The notes under the pieces were generated by a model. It worked only from the letters and a program-made list of their open reading frames with translations. It was not told the DNA's origin and made no database searches. A DNA stretch of 64,000 nucleotides, taken from the NCBI RefSeq assembly GCF_025961835.1, contig NZ_JAOQOK010000001.1, forward strand, positions 3,162,001-3,226,000, written 5' to 3'. Shown here one piece after another: positions 27,470 through 36,296 of the stretch. How positions within the stretch are numbered: the stretch's first letter is position 1; each line of letters opens with the position of its first letter. Both the position numbers and the translations under genes were made by a program. Source of the DNA: Sphingobium sp. B2D3C (GTDB lineage Bacteria > Pseudomonadota > Alphaproteobacteria > Sphingomonadales > Sphingomonadaceae).

Positions 27470-30400
27470 CGGCTGAGCAGCGTCCGGGCCTGTCCGGTCA
27501 GTTCCGCGACCATGGCGGCGGAAGGCGCAGCTGCCTGCCGGGCGCGCGCAATGAAGTCCGTGAACTTCTCCACCGCAACCTTGTTCTCCGCGAGCCAGCG
27601 ATCGAGATGCTCCTCGCTCGTCTTCGCGCCGGCGCGGGCCAGGAAGCCGAGCCGCATCTGCTGCAATTCCCGCGCGCTGCCGGCAACCAGCAAGCGTTCC
27701 CACGGGTCGCTCGGCGTCATCTGGGCGGCGAGGGCCTGAAGCCAGTCGATGCCGAGCAGGTTGCCCAGCCGCGTGAAGGCGGCGGCAACGCTCAGCGCGT
27801 CCTGCGACCCCTTCTGCGCGAGCAGGGCAAGGCCGATGGCGCCATCCATCTTCACCAGCATCACGGTCCGTTCGGCCAGTGCTTCCGGCACGCCGAGGCT
27901 GGTGAGCATGGCTCTCATGGCTTCGGCGGCCTTGAGCGGCTCGGGCTGCAGCAGGCTGTCGACCTTGGTCTTCAGCGTATCGATGGCGCCATCGAGCATT
28001 GCCATGGCTTTGTGCGGCGCGATGCCGGTCGGCAAGGAGCGGTGCGCATCGCCGATATGGCCTGCCATCGCATTGGCGACGCTGCGGTAGAGGGCGAGCC
28101 GCGCCTGCTCGGAGAGATCGGCGCTATCGATATCGTCCCAAAGCTGCCGCACGCCGAACAGGCGCTCGGCGATCACGAAGGCATGGGCGATTTCATCGAG
28201 CGAGCAACTGGCTTCCTCGGTGAGGGCAAAAGGCAGGATTACGCCGAGGCGGTTGACGATGCGGTTGGCGATCTTGGTGGCAATGATCTCGTCGCGCAGC
28301 TGGTGGGCGGCAATCGCATCCCCCTCGCGCTGCTGCATCAGGGGCGGGAAGGCACCGATCAGGTCGCTTTCCAGCGCGGGATCGCGGGCAAGGTCGCTCT
28401 TCTCGATGGCATCCTGCAGCGTCAGCTTCGCGGTCGAGAAGAGCACGGCCAGTTCCGGCCTTGTCAGCCCCAACCCTTCGCTGGCGCGGCGCATCAGCTC
28501 CTCGTCCGGGGCAAGACCTTCCACCTTGCGGTCGAGATGCCCGCCATCCTCCAGCGTGTGGATCAGGTGGACATAGGAGGCGAGGTCTGCGCTCCCCCCC
28601 TGCTCCGCAATGGAGAGGCCGAGCGCCTGCAGGCGGTTGTCTTCCAGAACGATGGCGGCGACCTCATCGGTCATGGCCCGCAGCAGGTCATTGCGCGCCT
28701 CCTGCGCAAGCCGCCCTTCGGCGACCTCCTTGTTGAGCGCGATCTTGATGTTCACTTCATTATCGGAGCAATCGACGCCCGCGCTATTGTCGATGAAGTC
28801 GGTGTTGATCCGCCCGCCCTTGAGCGCATAGGCGATGCGCCCGGCCTGGGTGACGCCCAGATTGGCGCCCTCGCCGATCACCTTCGCGCGCACGTCCTCG
28901 CCATCCACCCGCAGACGGTCGTTCGCGGTGTCGCCGACCTCGGCGTTGTTCTGGTTCGCGGCCTTGATGTAGGTGCCGATGCCGCCGAACCAGAGCAGAT
29001 CGGTCTCCGCGCGCAGCAGCGCCGAAATCAGCGCCGCCGGCTCCATGGCCGTCTGGTCGGTGCCGACCAGCGCCTGCATCTGCGGGCTGAGCGGGATGCT
29101 CTTTTCGCTGCGGGCGAACACGCCGCCACCTTCGCTGATCAGGCTTTCCTTGTAATCCGACCAGCTTGAGCGCGGCAGCTTGAACAGGCGTTGGCGCTCC
29201 TTCCAGCTGGCGGATGCATCGGGGTCGGGATCGATGAAAATATGGCGGTGGTCGAACGCCGCGACCAGGCGGATGCTCTTGCTGAGCAGCATGCCGTTGC
29301 CGAACACGTCGCCGGACATGTCGCCCACGCCGATCACCCGCACCGGGTCCTTCTGCACATCGACGCCCATTTCAGCGAAATGGCGCTGCACGCTGATCCA
29401 AGCCCCGCGCGCGGTGATGCCCATCGCCTTGTGGTCATAGCCGTTGGAGCCGCCGCTGGCGAACGCATCGCCCAGCCAGAAGTCATGATCGATGGCGATG
29501 GCATTGGCGACGTCCGAGAAACTCGCCGTGCCCTTGTCGGCCGCCACCACGAAATAGGGGTCGGCGCCGTCGCGGATGACCATGCCCTTTGGGTGCACGG
29601 TCTTGCCCTTGACGATATTGTCGGTGACGGAGAGCAGCGCCCGAATAAACACGCGATAGCTCTCGGTGCCTTCGGCCAGCCACGCATCGCGGTCGCTTGC
29701 CGGGTTGGGCAGCATCTTGGGGTAGAAGCCGCCTTTGGCGCCGGTCGGCACGATGACCGCATTCTTGACCCGCTGGGCTTTCATCAGCCCCAAGATTTCG
29801 GTGCGGAAGTCGTCGCGCCGGTCGGACCAGCGCAGCCCGCCGCGGGCGATGCGCCCGGTGCGCAGGTGGATGCCTTCGACGCGCGGCGAATAGACCCAGA
29901 TCTCGCGCCAAGGCAGCGGTTTGGGCAGGCCGGGCACCAGCGCGCTGTCCAGCTTGAAAGCCAGCGCCTCCTGCGCGGCCGGGGTGAAGGCATTGGTCCG
30001 CAGCGTGGCGTTGACCACCGCGCGGTAGAGCCGCAGGATGCGGTCTTCATCAAGGCCTTTGACGCCTTCGAGTGCGGTATCAATGGCCGCGTTGATCGTC
30101 GCGGCGTCTTCAGCATCCTTGCCGCGCGCAGGATCGTGCAGCGCGAAAAACAGGTCCACGATCTGGCGGGCGATATGCGCCTCGCGCCGCAGCGTTTCGA
30201 CGACGGTCAAAAGGCCGTAGGCAAGGCCGGTCTGGCGCAGATAGCGGAAGATGGCGCGCAGGAAGACGATGTCGCGTGGGCCAAGCTGCGCTGTGACGAT
30301 GAGTTCGGCAAAGCGATCATTCTCCGCCCGGCCTTCCAGCACGGCATCGAGCGCCTCGCTGACAATTGCCGCGCGGTCCAGCACCTCGGCCGCCGGGCCG

Positions 30401-32127
30401 CCATCCTGCCGCTCCAGGGTGAAGCGCTGGATATGGCCGAGCGACCCCTCCGTCCCCGCGCTGGTGCTCCGTTCCTCCAGCACCCTGAATCCGAAATTCT
30501 CGAACGCCGGCACCGCTTCGGATAGCACAAGCGGTTCGAGCGAATAGATCTTCACCCGCAGCTGGTGGTCGCCATCCTGCGCGATGCGGTAGAAGCGCAC
30601 GCTGCGATCATCCGGGCCGGTGAGTTGATGCAGCGCCAGCACGTCCCGGGCGGCTTCGTCCGGCCCGGCGCTTTCCCGGTAGGACATCGGGAAGGTCGGC
30701 GCATAACGCTGGGCGAGCACGGCGGCGCGTGAACTTTCGCCCAGTTCGATGAGGCCCTGTTCCACGGCTGGCGTCCAGCCGCGCAGCAGTTGCGCGATCT
30801 GCAGGTCCAGCGCCTCGGCGTCGGGCACCTGTCCTTCATCACGCAGGTCGAAGGTGAAGCGCACCAGCGCCAGACCGCTTTCCTCCAGCGCGATGGACCA
30901 GCCGAGCAAGCTGGCGTGCGCCGCCGAGGCGATCAGCGCGGAGATGCCTTCCCGGCGGCTGGTCGAGAGGTCGTCGCGCATCATCCAGACGAAGGCGAAG
31001 AGATGCCGCCCCAGCACATCACTCACCAGCTCCAGCTTGGGGCGGGGCCGGTCGGCCAGCGACATGGCGGTGAGCGTGATGCGGTCCCGGTCCTGCGCGC
31101 TGAACGCCAGCATCAGGTCGTGCGGCAGGGCGGTGAGGGCGTGCACCAGCGATTTGCCGGCATGACCTGAGGGATTGTAGCCAAACCGCGCCATCAATCC
31201 CGAAAGCGTATCGCGCAGGATGGGCACATCCTCCGGCGCGGTGGCGAGCGCCGCGCTCGTCCACAGGCCGGCATGGATAGAAATGGCGGTGATCTTGCCC
31301 TCTTCCCGCACCGGCACGAGGAACAGGTCGATCAGCACATGGCGATGGACCTTGGCCATCATGTTGGATTTGAGGATCAGCGGCCCGGCATGGCCAGATT
31401 CGAACCAGGCCAGGGCCGCAGCGGCGGACTGGTCCGAAAGCACGGGGCTTTCGGCGGCCCGGCAGATGCCCTTGCGCCGGCTTGGCTGGGCATTCGGCGT
31501 CCACAGCTCGTGCCCCAATTGAGTGAGATTGCCCTTGAGCAGCCAGCGCAGAAAGTCGCCGCCTTCGCCGGCACCCAGGCGATTGGCGTCGGCATTGAGC
31601 GCATCGATCATCGCCCGCCAGTCGCTTACCGCCGCGCGGACGTGGCACAGGGTTTCCTCCAGCGCCCGGCAAAGCTCCCGGCGGCCGCGCGCGTCGATCC
31701 GGTCGGTCTCGATATAGATGAGCGATTCGCGGCCGGCGCCGTCCTCATCGCCAATGGCCAGCAATCCGCCGTCCTCGTTACGCTGCACCGGGAGGATGGG
31801 GTGGGCGAGCACGTGGATCACCAGATCGGCCTGGCTCAGGCAATTGCCGATGCTGTCGACAAGAAAGGGCATGTCGGCGTTGATGATGGCGATGCGCTGC
31901 CGCCGGCTCGCGGCGCCGGCACTGCGCTCGTCGGTCAGGCTGTCGATGAGGATGGCGCTCTCGCCATCCTTGCGCATTGCGGCGGCTTCCAGCACGAAGC
32001 GCGCCGCCTCGTCCCATTGGTCCGGTTGGGGCGATTGTTGCTCGCTTTCGAGCACGCCCTTGGCCAGTGCCTCCGCGATGGCTGCTGTCAGCGCGTCGTC
32101 GCGATTGGTCTTGATGGTCATGGACAT
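27466..32127 (-). CDS. gdhB: Large NAD-dependent glutamate dehydrogenase
   Basis: Oxidatively deaminates glutamate to 2-oxoglutarate with NAD; 1553 residues, the roughly 180-kDa class of bacteria. The long N-terminal half contains ACT-like regulatory segments; the catalytic core lies around residues 770-1200, with GGLRWSDRRDDFRTEILGL, the lysine-containing PTGAKGGF motif, FFVVAADKGTA-like nucleotide segment and GVGDMSGDVFGNGML. A C-terminal helical region follows. The start MSMTIKTNRDD is taken at ATG 32127; ATG 32121 is equally possible. Convergent with the cyclophilin gene. Symbol follows usage for this class (also gdh2). Confidence 0.95.
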   Translation of the reverse strand: MSMTIKTNRDDALTAAIAEALAKGVLESEQQSPQPDQWDEAARFVLEAAAMRKDGESAILIDSLTDERSAGAASRRQRIAIINADMPFLVDSIGNCLSQADLVIHVLAHPILPVQRNEDGGLLAIGDEDGAGRESLIYIETDRIDARGRRELCRALEETLCHVRAAVSDWRAMIDALNADANRLGAGEGGDFLRWLLKGNLTQLGHELWTPNAQPSRRKGICRAAESPVLSDQSAAAALAWFESGHAGPLILKSNMMAKVHRHVLIDLFLVPVREEGKITAISIHAGLWTSAALATAPEDVPILRDTLSGLMARFGYNPSGHAGKSLVHALTALPHDLMLAFSAQDRDRITLTAMSLADRPRPKLELVSDVLGRHLFAFVWMMRDDLSTSRREGISALIASAAHASLLGWSIALEESGLALVRFTFDLRDEGQVPDAEALDLQIAQLLRGWTPAVEQGLIELGESSRAAVLAQRYAPTFPMSYRESAGPDEAARDVLALHQLTGPDDRSVRFYRIAQDGDHQLRVKIYSLEPLVLSEAVPAFENFGFRVLEERSTSAGTEGSLGHIQRFTLERQDGGPAAEVLDRAAIVSEALDAVLEGRAENDRFAELIVTAQLGPRDIVFLRAIFRYLRQTGLAYGLLTVVETLRREAHIARQIVDLFFALHDPARGKDAEDAATINAAIDTALEGVKGLDEDRILRLYRAVVNATLRTNAFTPAAQEALAFKLDSALVPGLPKPLPWREIWVYSPRVEGIHLRTGRIARGGLRWSDRRDDFRTEILGLMKAQRVKNAVIVPTGAKGGFYPKMLPNPASDRDAWLAEGTESYRVFIRALLSVTDNIVKGKTVHPKGMVIRDGADPYFVVAADKGTASFSDVANAIAIDHDFWLGDAFASGGSNGYDHKAMGITARGAWISVQRHFAEMGVDVQKDPVRVIGVGDMSGDVFGNGMLLSKSIRLVAAFDHRHIFIDPDPDASASWKERQRLFKLPRSSWSDYKESLISEGGGVFARSEKSIPLSPQMQALVGTDQTAMEPAALISALLRAETDLLWFGGIGTYIKAANQNNAEVGDTANDRLRVDGEDVRAKVIGEGANLGVTQAGRIAYALKGGRINTDFIDNSAGVDCSDNEVNIKIALNKEVAEGRLAQEARNDLLRAMTDEVAAIVLEDNRLQALGLSIAEQGGSADLASYVHLIHTLEDGGHLDRKVEGLAPDEELMRRASEGLGLTRPELAVLFSTAKLTLQDAIEKSDLARDPALESDLIGAFPPLMQQREGDAIAAHQLRDEIIATKIANRIVNRLGVILPFALTEEASCSLDEIAHAFVIAERLFGVRQLWDDIDSADLSEQARLALYRSVANAMAGHIGDAHRSLPTGIAPHKAMAMLDGAIDTLKTKVDSLLQPEPLKAAEAMRAMLTSLGVPEALAERTVMLVKMDGAIGLALLAQKGSQDALSVAAAFTRLGNLLGIDWLQALAAQMTPSDPWERLLVAGSARELQQMRLGFLARAGAKTSEEHLDRWLAENKVAVEKFTDFIARARQAAAPSAAMVAELTGQARTLLSR

Positions 32128-32260
32128 CCTCTTCCACTTGTGCCGGCCCTTGTCTGCCTAACGCACATCTGTGGAAGCAGTGTCGGGCCTGTGTGGTTAA
32201 ACCCCGCCGGCAGGGTCCGCAACCGGACCATTGCTCGGCCTGCTTATGCTCCGCGCCTGC

Positions 32261-33583
32261 TCAGGATGCCGGAAGGGCCTTGGCTGCCTTCGCCAGAACC
32301 CGTTCGGCAAGCTGGTCGGCGCCATCGAGCGCTGCGACCATGGCAAGTGAGCCGTCGGCCTCTCGCCGCATGATCACCACGGCCAGCCCTTCGCCGTCCA
32401 TGGCCAATTGATCGGCGGGGAGGGCAGGGGCCTGCTTCAGCACCCGGCGGGAGCGCATGATGGCCTTGTGCGGCTCTTTGGGAGCTTCATTGCGGCGCGC
32501 CGCGCGGACCTGCGCCACCACGCCCTTGAGGCCGCCCACCGTGGCATGAAGATGCGCGATTAGGGCGCCCGGCTGCATCCGCGCGTCGAGCGCAAACTGG
32601 ATGGCGCAGACGAACTCGGCCAGGCGCGTCTTGTCATAGTGCGTGCCGAAGACCAGCTTCACCAGCGCCGTCAGCGGGCTGCGGGGCTGCACGGCTATGC
32701 CGGAGTCGGCGAGCAGCGCGGCATAATCCTCCGGCCGGGCGGCGGCGACCTGCGCCAGCGCATGCGCGAGCCCGACCGCGCGGTAGAGCGCGTGGCGTGT
32801 CCGCCCCTCCTGGGCATGGGCGGCCATGGCGGCATCGCGCGCCAGGGCCAGCATGTCGGCCAGCGCCGTATCCTGGTCCGGCAGGGTGATCGTCTCGCTG
32901 GTCAGGTCCAGCGCATCGTCGGTCGGCACGTCTTCGGCGAAATCGGTCACGGACGCAGCCGCGATCGTCTGCGCGGAGGGGCCATCTGCCCAGATGGCGG
33001 TGGCGTCGGTCGTCCTCACACGCACCGGCGCGGCGGCCTCGGCCTGCGCGATGATGCTTTCGGTCAGCGCATCCGTCGCGACCTCTTTCCAGTTGATCAC
33101 GCCGTAGACGAAGTCGATCGCGTCGTCGCGGGTCGAGAAGGGCATCATGATGCCGCGATACATGACCTCGACGCCGCGCTGGTTGGTGAACTCCGCCTCG
33201 AACCCGATGGGCGCGGCGTTGGCCACGATCTGCAGATAATGGTCGGTCAGGCGGGAGAGCAATGTGCGGGCCGGAACCTGGCTGGCGCGGCGCACGGAGG
33301 TGTCGATATCGCACTGCGCGGCCAGAGCGGGACCGATGAAGGCAATGGTTGGATCCTCGACGCCCGCCGTGAAGTCCAGCAGCACGCTGTGCGAGCCGAA
33401 ATCCTGCAGTTCCTCGGGATTGAGATCCTCGATGCTCGGCAGCGACCGGTCGCGCAGCAGCGAAGACCAGTAATTATAGGCGCGGATGTGCATGCGCCGC
33501 TCGTCGAAGCGGACGAGCGGAGGGGCATCCATGGCTTCGTCCAGCGTGGTGACCGCATCGGCCTGGCTGTGATGTACGTCCAT
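32261..33583 (-). CDS. PAS_5-like domain protein of unknown function
   Basis: 440 residues from ATG 33583 (MDVHHSQAD). The N-terminal third (about 15-190) resembles the PAS_5 family: FDERRMHIRAYNYWSSLLRDRSLPSIEDLNP, DFGSHSVLLDF and a later YRGIMMPFS-DDAIDFVYGVINW. The rest is helical and ends ADQLAERVLAKAAKALPAS; it contains a well-conserved-looking PLTALVKLVFGTHYDKTRLAEF segment. Probably a cytoplasmic sensory or regulatory protein, but no output domain is recognised. Longer in-frame extensions upstream lack coding character. Confidence 0.75.
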   Translation of the reverse strand: MDVHHSQADAVTTLDEAMDAPPLVRFDERRMHIRAYNYWSSLLRDRSLPSIEDLNPEELQDFGSHSVLLDFTAGVEDPTIAFIGPALAAQCDIDTSVRRASQVPARTLLSRLTDHYLQIVANAAPIGFEAEFTNQRGVEVMYRGIMMPFSTRDDAIDFVYGVINWKEVATDALTESIIAQAEAAAPVRVRTTDATAIWADGPSAQTIAAASVTDFAEDVPTDDALDLTSETITLPDQDTALADMLALARDAAMAAHAQEGRTRHALYRAVGLAHALAQVAAARPEDYAALLADSGIAVQPRSPLTALVKLVFGTHYDKTRLAEFVCAIQFALDARMQPGALIAHLHATVGGLKGVVAQVRAARRNEAPKEPHKAIMRSRRVLKQAPALPADQLAMDGEGLAVVIMRREADGSLAMVAALDGADQLAERVLAKAAKALPAS

Positions 33584-33808
33584 TCGAGGATTCGCCTGTG
33601 GTCGCGTGCAAGGGGCGAACCCTGCGCCATCAAGGGTAAAGGCCCGGTAAAGGCACCAAATATCGCCGCCAGCCCGCGCGATATCACAGGCGAAAACGCG
33701 ATCGGCGCTTGCCATGCCCGACACACGCTGATAAGCGCCCCGCCTGCATGATCGTGCGCCGCATTTGGACACGAGTCATGATGATCGCCGGTTTGCCGGC
33801 GAGCCGGA

Positions 33809-33884
33809 GCCGCTTTAGCTCAGCCGGTAGAGCATCGCATTCGTAATGCGAGGGTCAGGTGTTCGAGTCACCTAAGCGGCACCA
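33809..33884 (+). tRNA. tRNA-Thr (anticodon CGT)
   Basis: Complete cloverleaf of 76 nt with encoded CCA: acceptor GCCGCTT/AAGCGGC, D arm GCTC/GAGC, anticodon stem TCGCA/TGCGA with loop TTCGTAA (anticodon CGT, reads ACG), T arm AGGTG/CACCT with loop TTCGAGT. Its 3' end is the integration site of the island that follows. Confidence 0.97.
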
Positions 33885-33890
33885 TTTTCC
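33878..33890 (+). repeat. Left attachment-like direct repeat (tRNA 3' end)
   Basis: GGCACCATTTTCC covers the last seven bases of tRNA-Thr plus six bases beyond. The same 13 bp recur at 36712-36724, after which the sequence returns to the host-like intergenic region before the cytochrome gene. Confidence 0.7.
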
Positions 33891-34005
33891 GTGACACTGA
33901 GTCGTGAGCGGGCGCTGCTGATCGTAGCCCGTCTGCCGATAATTGGCTTGACTTATAGGAAAATGTTTCTGAAATGTTCTCACCTCATTTTAGAGGTGAT
34001 GGCGC

Positions 34006-34749
34006 ATGATCGAGATATCGGAAGTCGAATGGCGCCGGGCTTTTCCGGTCTGGTTGCGCACTGGCCGCTTGCCGTGCTCTTCCGGAGCGGATGAGGTCGA
34101 ACATAAGTTCAACCCGTGGCATGATCCGGAAGATGGTCGGTTCACCTTCGCGGGGACAGGCCGATTTTATCTCGGTGGTGGCAGTTTTGGGGGTGCGGGA
34201 AGTGCAGGGACATGGGATTCACCCCGACCCAAGCGTCCCCTCGCTGATCGAAGAAGAACGCCGGGAGTAGTTGTCTCGGTTATCCACCAAGCGCCTGCTA
34301 AACCAGCGTCGAACAGAACGTCTGCGGATGAATTTCGAACCGTCATTCGAAATGGCTATACGTACCAGATCGATTCGCGCGAGCGGACACGAAGAGTCTC
34401 TGGCATATTGACAATAGCACTTGTTCCGAGCCGTTCTCGTACGTCCCAGAGGCAGGCGGGTGGAATCCATCGGCGCCGTGAAGACGATGGCGGTCATTAC
34501 ATTGCCGCCCGCTTCAGCGGGCCGACGGAGGCCTTCAACCACTTCGCGCAGGATGCAAGGTTTAATCGGGGCGATTATCGTGCACTTGAAGACGAATGGG
34601 CAAGAGAGAGGCGGGCCGGTAAAACTGTCTCAGTGAAGATTATTCCAAGATTCGATCATGCATCTCAGAGACCGTTCGAGATTGATGTATGGTGGTCAGT
34701 TGACGGATTAATAAAGAGTAAGAAATTTCCTAACGAGAGGTCAAAATGA
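34006..34749 (+). CDS. Polymorphic toxin with DNA/RNA non-specific endonuclease domain
   Basis: 247 residues. The C-terminal domain (about 110-247) matches the Endonuclea_NS_2 type found at the ends of LXG and other polymorphic toxins: DDGGHYIAARF with the likely catalytic His164, then FNRGDYRALEDEW with Asn187, then KIIPRF and FEIDVWWSVDG. The N-terminal part (about 1-60) carries EWRRAFPVWLRTGR and FNPWHDPEDGRFTFAG; it is not a signal peptide or a known T6SS or Rhs module and may be a short trafficking domain. Start ATG 34006 follows AGAGGTGA. The next gene, 4 nt downstream, is the putative immunity gene. Codon use is more AT-rich than in neighbours. Confidence 0.8.
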   Translation: MIEISEVEWRRAFPVWLRTGRLPCSSGADEVEHKFNPWHDPEDGRFTFAGTGRFYLGGGSFGGAGSAGTWDSPRPKRPLADRRRTPGVVVSVIHQAPAKPASNRTSADEFRTVIRNGYTYQIDSRERTRRVSGILTIALVPSRSRTSQRQAGGIHRRREDDGGHYIAARFSGPTEAFNHFAQDARFNRGDYRALEDEWARERRAGKTVSVKIIPRFDHASQRPFEIDVWWSVDGLIKSKKFPNERSK

Positions 34750-34753
34750 CGTT

Positions 34754-35167
34754 ATGGGAATAGATCGATCCGAAAATTTGCTCAATGAAATCGGAACATT
34801 ATTGACCGAGGATCGTGAGTATCCTTTCAAACCGACGATTTTGTACGCCGAATTAAATCAGAACGTCGTTGGAGAGTCGATATTCAAGGATCTTGGGAGC
34901 CATATTATATTTCGATTGCCCATTATCGATCGGTTGCCTTATGCTCTTCTCGATCTCTGGGAGATTCAGGACGAAAATAACCGGTGGATCGAAATGGAGT
35001 ATGTGCTGCGCGATGGCAAATTTGAAGTGACTTATTTCTATCGCGACGACATCGATCCCGAAGAGGATCTTACCGAGCGTCGGAATCGCTCAGTCGAGCG
35101 CCATTTCGGTCACAAGCCGATTGTCTACCCTTCTCTTAACGACGATGTTCCAGATTATATTCTTTGA
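34754..35167 (+). CDS. Putative YezG/DUF600-like immunity protein
   Basis: 137-residue acidic cytoplasmic protein placed 4 nt after the nuclease toxin gene, the classical toxin-immunity order. Features resembling the YezG family: an N-terminal helix, TILYAELNQN, a central strand pair, DGKFEVTYFYRDDIDPEEDLTERRNRSVERHFG near the C-terminus. In Bacillus, YezG neutralises an LXG toxin (YeeF) with a related nuclease. Family assignment is by pattern only. Confidence 0.7.
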   Translation: MGIDRSENLLNEIGTLLTEDREYPFKPTILYAELNQNVVGESIFKDLGSHIIFRLPIIDRLPYALLDLWEIQDENNRWIEMEYVLRDGKFEVTYFYRDDIDPEEDLTERRNRSVERHFGHKPIVYPSLNDDVPDYIL

Positions 35168-35298
35168 AGTGATCACCAAGATATTGGAGCCACGAATGGG
35201 TAGCGCTCGCCATCATGCTTTTTGCCGATGACGCATGGATTTCAAAGCGGTGGGCCATCCTGTGGATTTTCAATCACCCTTCGATGAAGGGGTTAAAG

Positions 35299-35384
35299 GC
35301 TGACCTGACTCCCGCAATTCGCGGCTTGCCAGCTTCACAAGACGATCGGCATCAGCATCCTGCTGCTCGGGATGCGGCGTCGGG
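35299..35384 (+). pseudogene. Fragment of a cytochrome b561 gene
   Basis: About 85 bp align with the downstream cytochrome b561 gene at about 37014-37092; the best part reads FAACQLHKTIGISILLL against FAAYQLHKTIGISILLL. The flanks do not match and no start or haem ligand set is present. It is an ectopic piece of the right-flank gene or of a close homologue, trapped inside the island. Confidence 0.7.
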
Positions 35385-35406
35385 CGCTCGGCCCGGTCAG
35401 GCGCCC

Positions 35407-35669
35407 ACGTTGATGCGGACGATGCCGGATGGCTCAAGACGGCTGGTCAAGTTTGATGGCGTGCAGGGTGACTATGTGATTGACCGAAAGTTCAGGGTCG
35501 TGAACCGTCCCAGGGCGCGTGCCCAGTTGTGCGACAGTCAGAAGCACTAGCGCATAATCGCGCCATTGGACCTTGGGAAGTGCCCAACGAAGCCGAGCGA
35601 ATCGCTGCGCTCAAGCTGTTTAAAGAGATGAAGATCACGAACATCAAGGTGAGGGTGGTGAAGCCATGA
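35407..35669 (+). pseudogene. Decayed restriction-endonuclease-fold toxin tip, copy 1 (frameshifted)
   Basis: The first part reads RRLVKFDGVQGDYVIDRKF, with a D...DRK arrangement like the PD-(D/E)xK nuclease core of Tox-REase toxins. After codon CAG near 35526 the frame must change by one base to continue as RQSEALAHNRAIGPWEVPNEAERIAALKLF...IKVRVVKP. Comparison with copy 2 (CAGCTATTGCGCCAG) shows one base missing in CAGTTGTGCGACAG. The tip's TGA overlaps the ATG of the following gene (ATGA), as in intact toxin-immunity pairs. No delivery domain is attached. Confidence 0.65.
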
Positions 35670-36000
35670 GTGTGCTAGGGGTGGCGCGGATCATCGCTGA
35701 TTTCATATTGTTTCTCGATCTCACCGATGATGAGGTTCTTGATCCTGATGCAGCTGTCCTCATGATGGAGGATATGGCGGCGAGGCTTCAAGATTTGGAC
35801 AAAGCTTTTCTTCGAGAGCTGGTCGACGCATTTCCTTTGATCGCCTCAGAATATCGCGGCGAGGCCCACAAATTGGTGCTCGACATACCCTATAGCTTCT
35901 ACCTTGAGGAAACACTTGCTGCGGGCGACCCGGTGAGGCTGGCCGAACTGGAAGCGCTCCGCGACGCGAGGGATTGAACGTCTGATTTCAGGGCGGGTTG
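35529..36000 (+). repeat. Toxin-tip/immunity tandem repeat unit 1
   Basis: The segment from the RQSEAL codons to the post-stop motif 'gggcgggttg' is repeated at 36156-36629, about 628 bp downstream, with similarity highest inside the immunity gene. Confidence 0.75.
35666..35977 (+). CDS. Putative immunity protein, copy 1
   Basis: 103 residues, acidic, largely helical; no named family recognised. It overlaps the decayed toxin tip by 4 nt and has a close paralogue at 36293-36604, identical through almost the whole stretch from LMMEDMAARLQDL to the C-terminal ALRDARD but divergent in the first 30 residues. Immunity function is inferred from position alone. Intact, so it may still protect against toxins from siblings. 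Confidence 0.65.
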   Translation: MSVLGVARIIADFILFLDLTDDEVLDPDAAVLMMEDMAARLQDLDKAFLRELVDAFPLIASEYRGEAHKLVLDIPYSFYLEETLAAGDPVRLAELEALRDARD

Positions 36001-36101
36001 CGCGTCACCTATGCCGACGGCTTTGTGCTTCATCGCGTGCTGAAGGGTGGCTTCCGCAGTTTGGCCTTGCCGGCGAACGCGACCAACCACGCGAGCGATG
36101 T

Positions 36102-36296
36102 CAGCTTTAGGGGCAGGGTCTCAGATGTGTCGGCAAACCGGGCGATCACCAGCTATTGCGCCAGTCGGAGGCTCTAGCGCATAATCGCTCTATCGGAACC
36201 TGGGAAGTTCCAAATGAAGCTTAGCGTATTGCTGCGCTCAAGCTGTTTAAGAAAATGAAGATAACCAACATCAAGGTAAGGGTGATCAAGCGATGA
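36102..36296 (+). pseudogene. Decayed toxin tip, copy 2 (nonsense codon)
   Basis: QLLRQSEALAHNRSIGTWEVPNEA is followed by TAG (36222-36224) where copy 1 has GAG (Glu); after it the frame continues RIAALKLFKKMKITNIKVRVIKR to a TGA that overlaps the next ATG. Upstream, a different frame reads GRVSDVSANRAITSY, perhaps the ruined catalytic region (GRV-DV-DRK in related toxins), which needs a frameshift to join. The toxin is dead. Confidence 0.6.

Noticed and set aside
27607..29169. 520-residue plus-strand frame
   Set aside because: Antisense to the NAD-glutamate dehydrogenase, no motifs.
33891..34094. 67-residue frame after the tRNA
   Set aside because: Overlaps the toxin gene start in another frame and has no ribosome site or family match.
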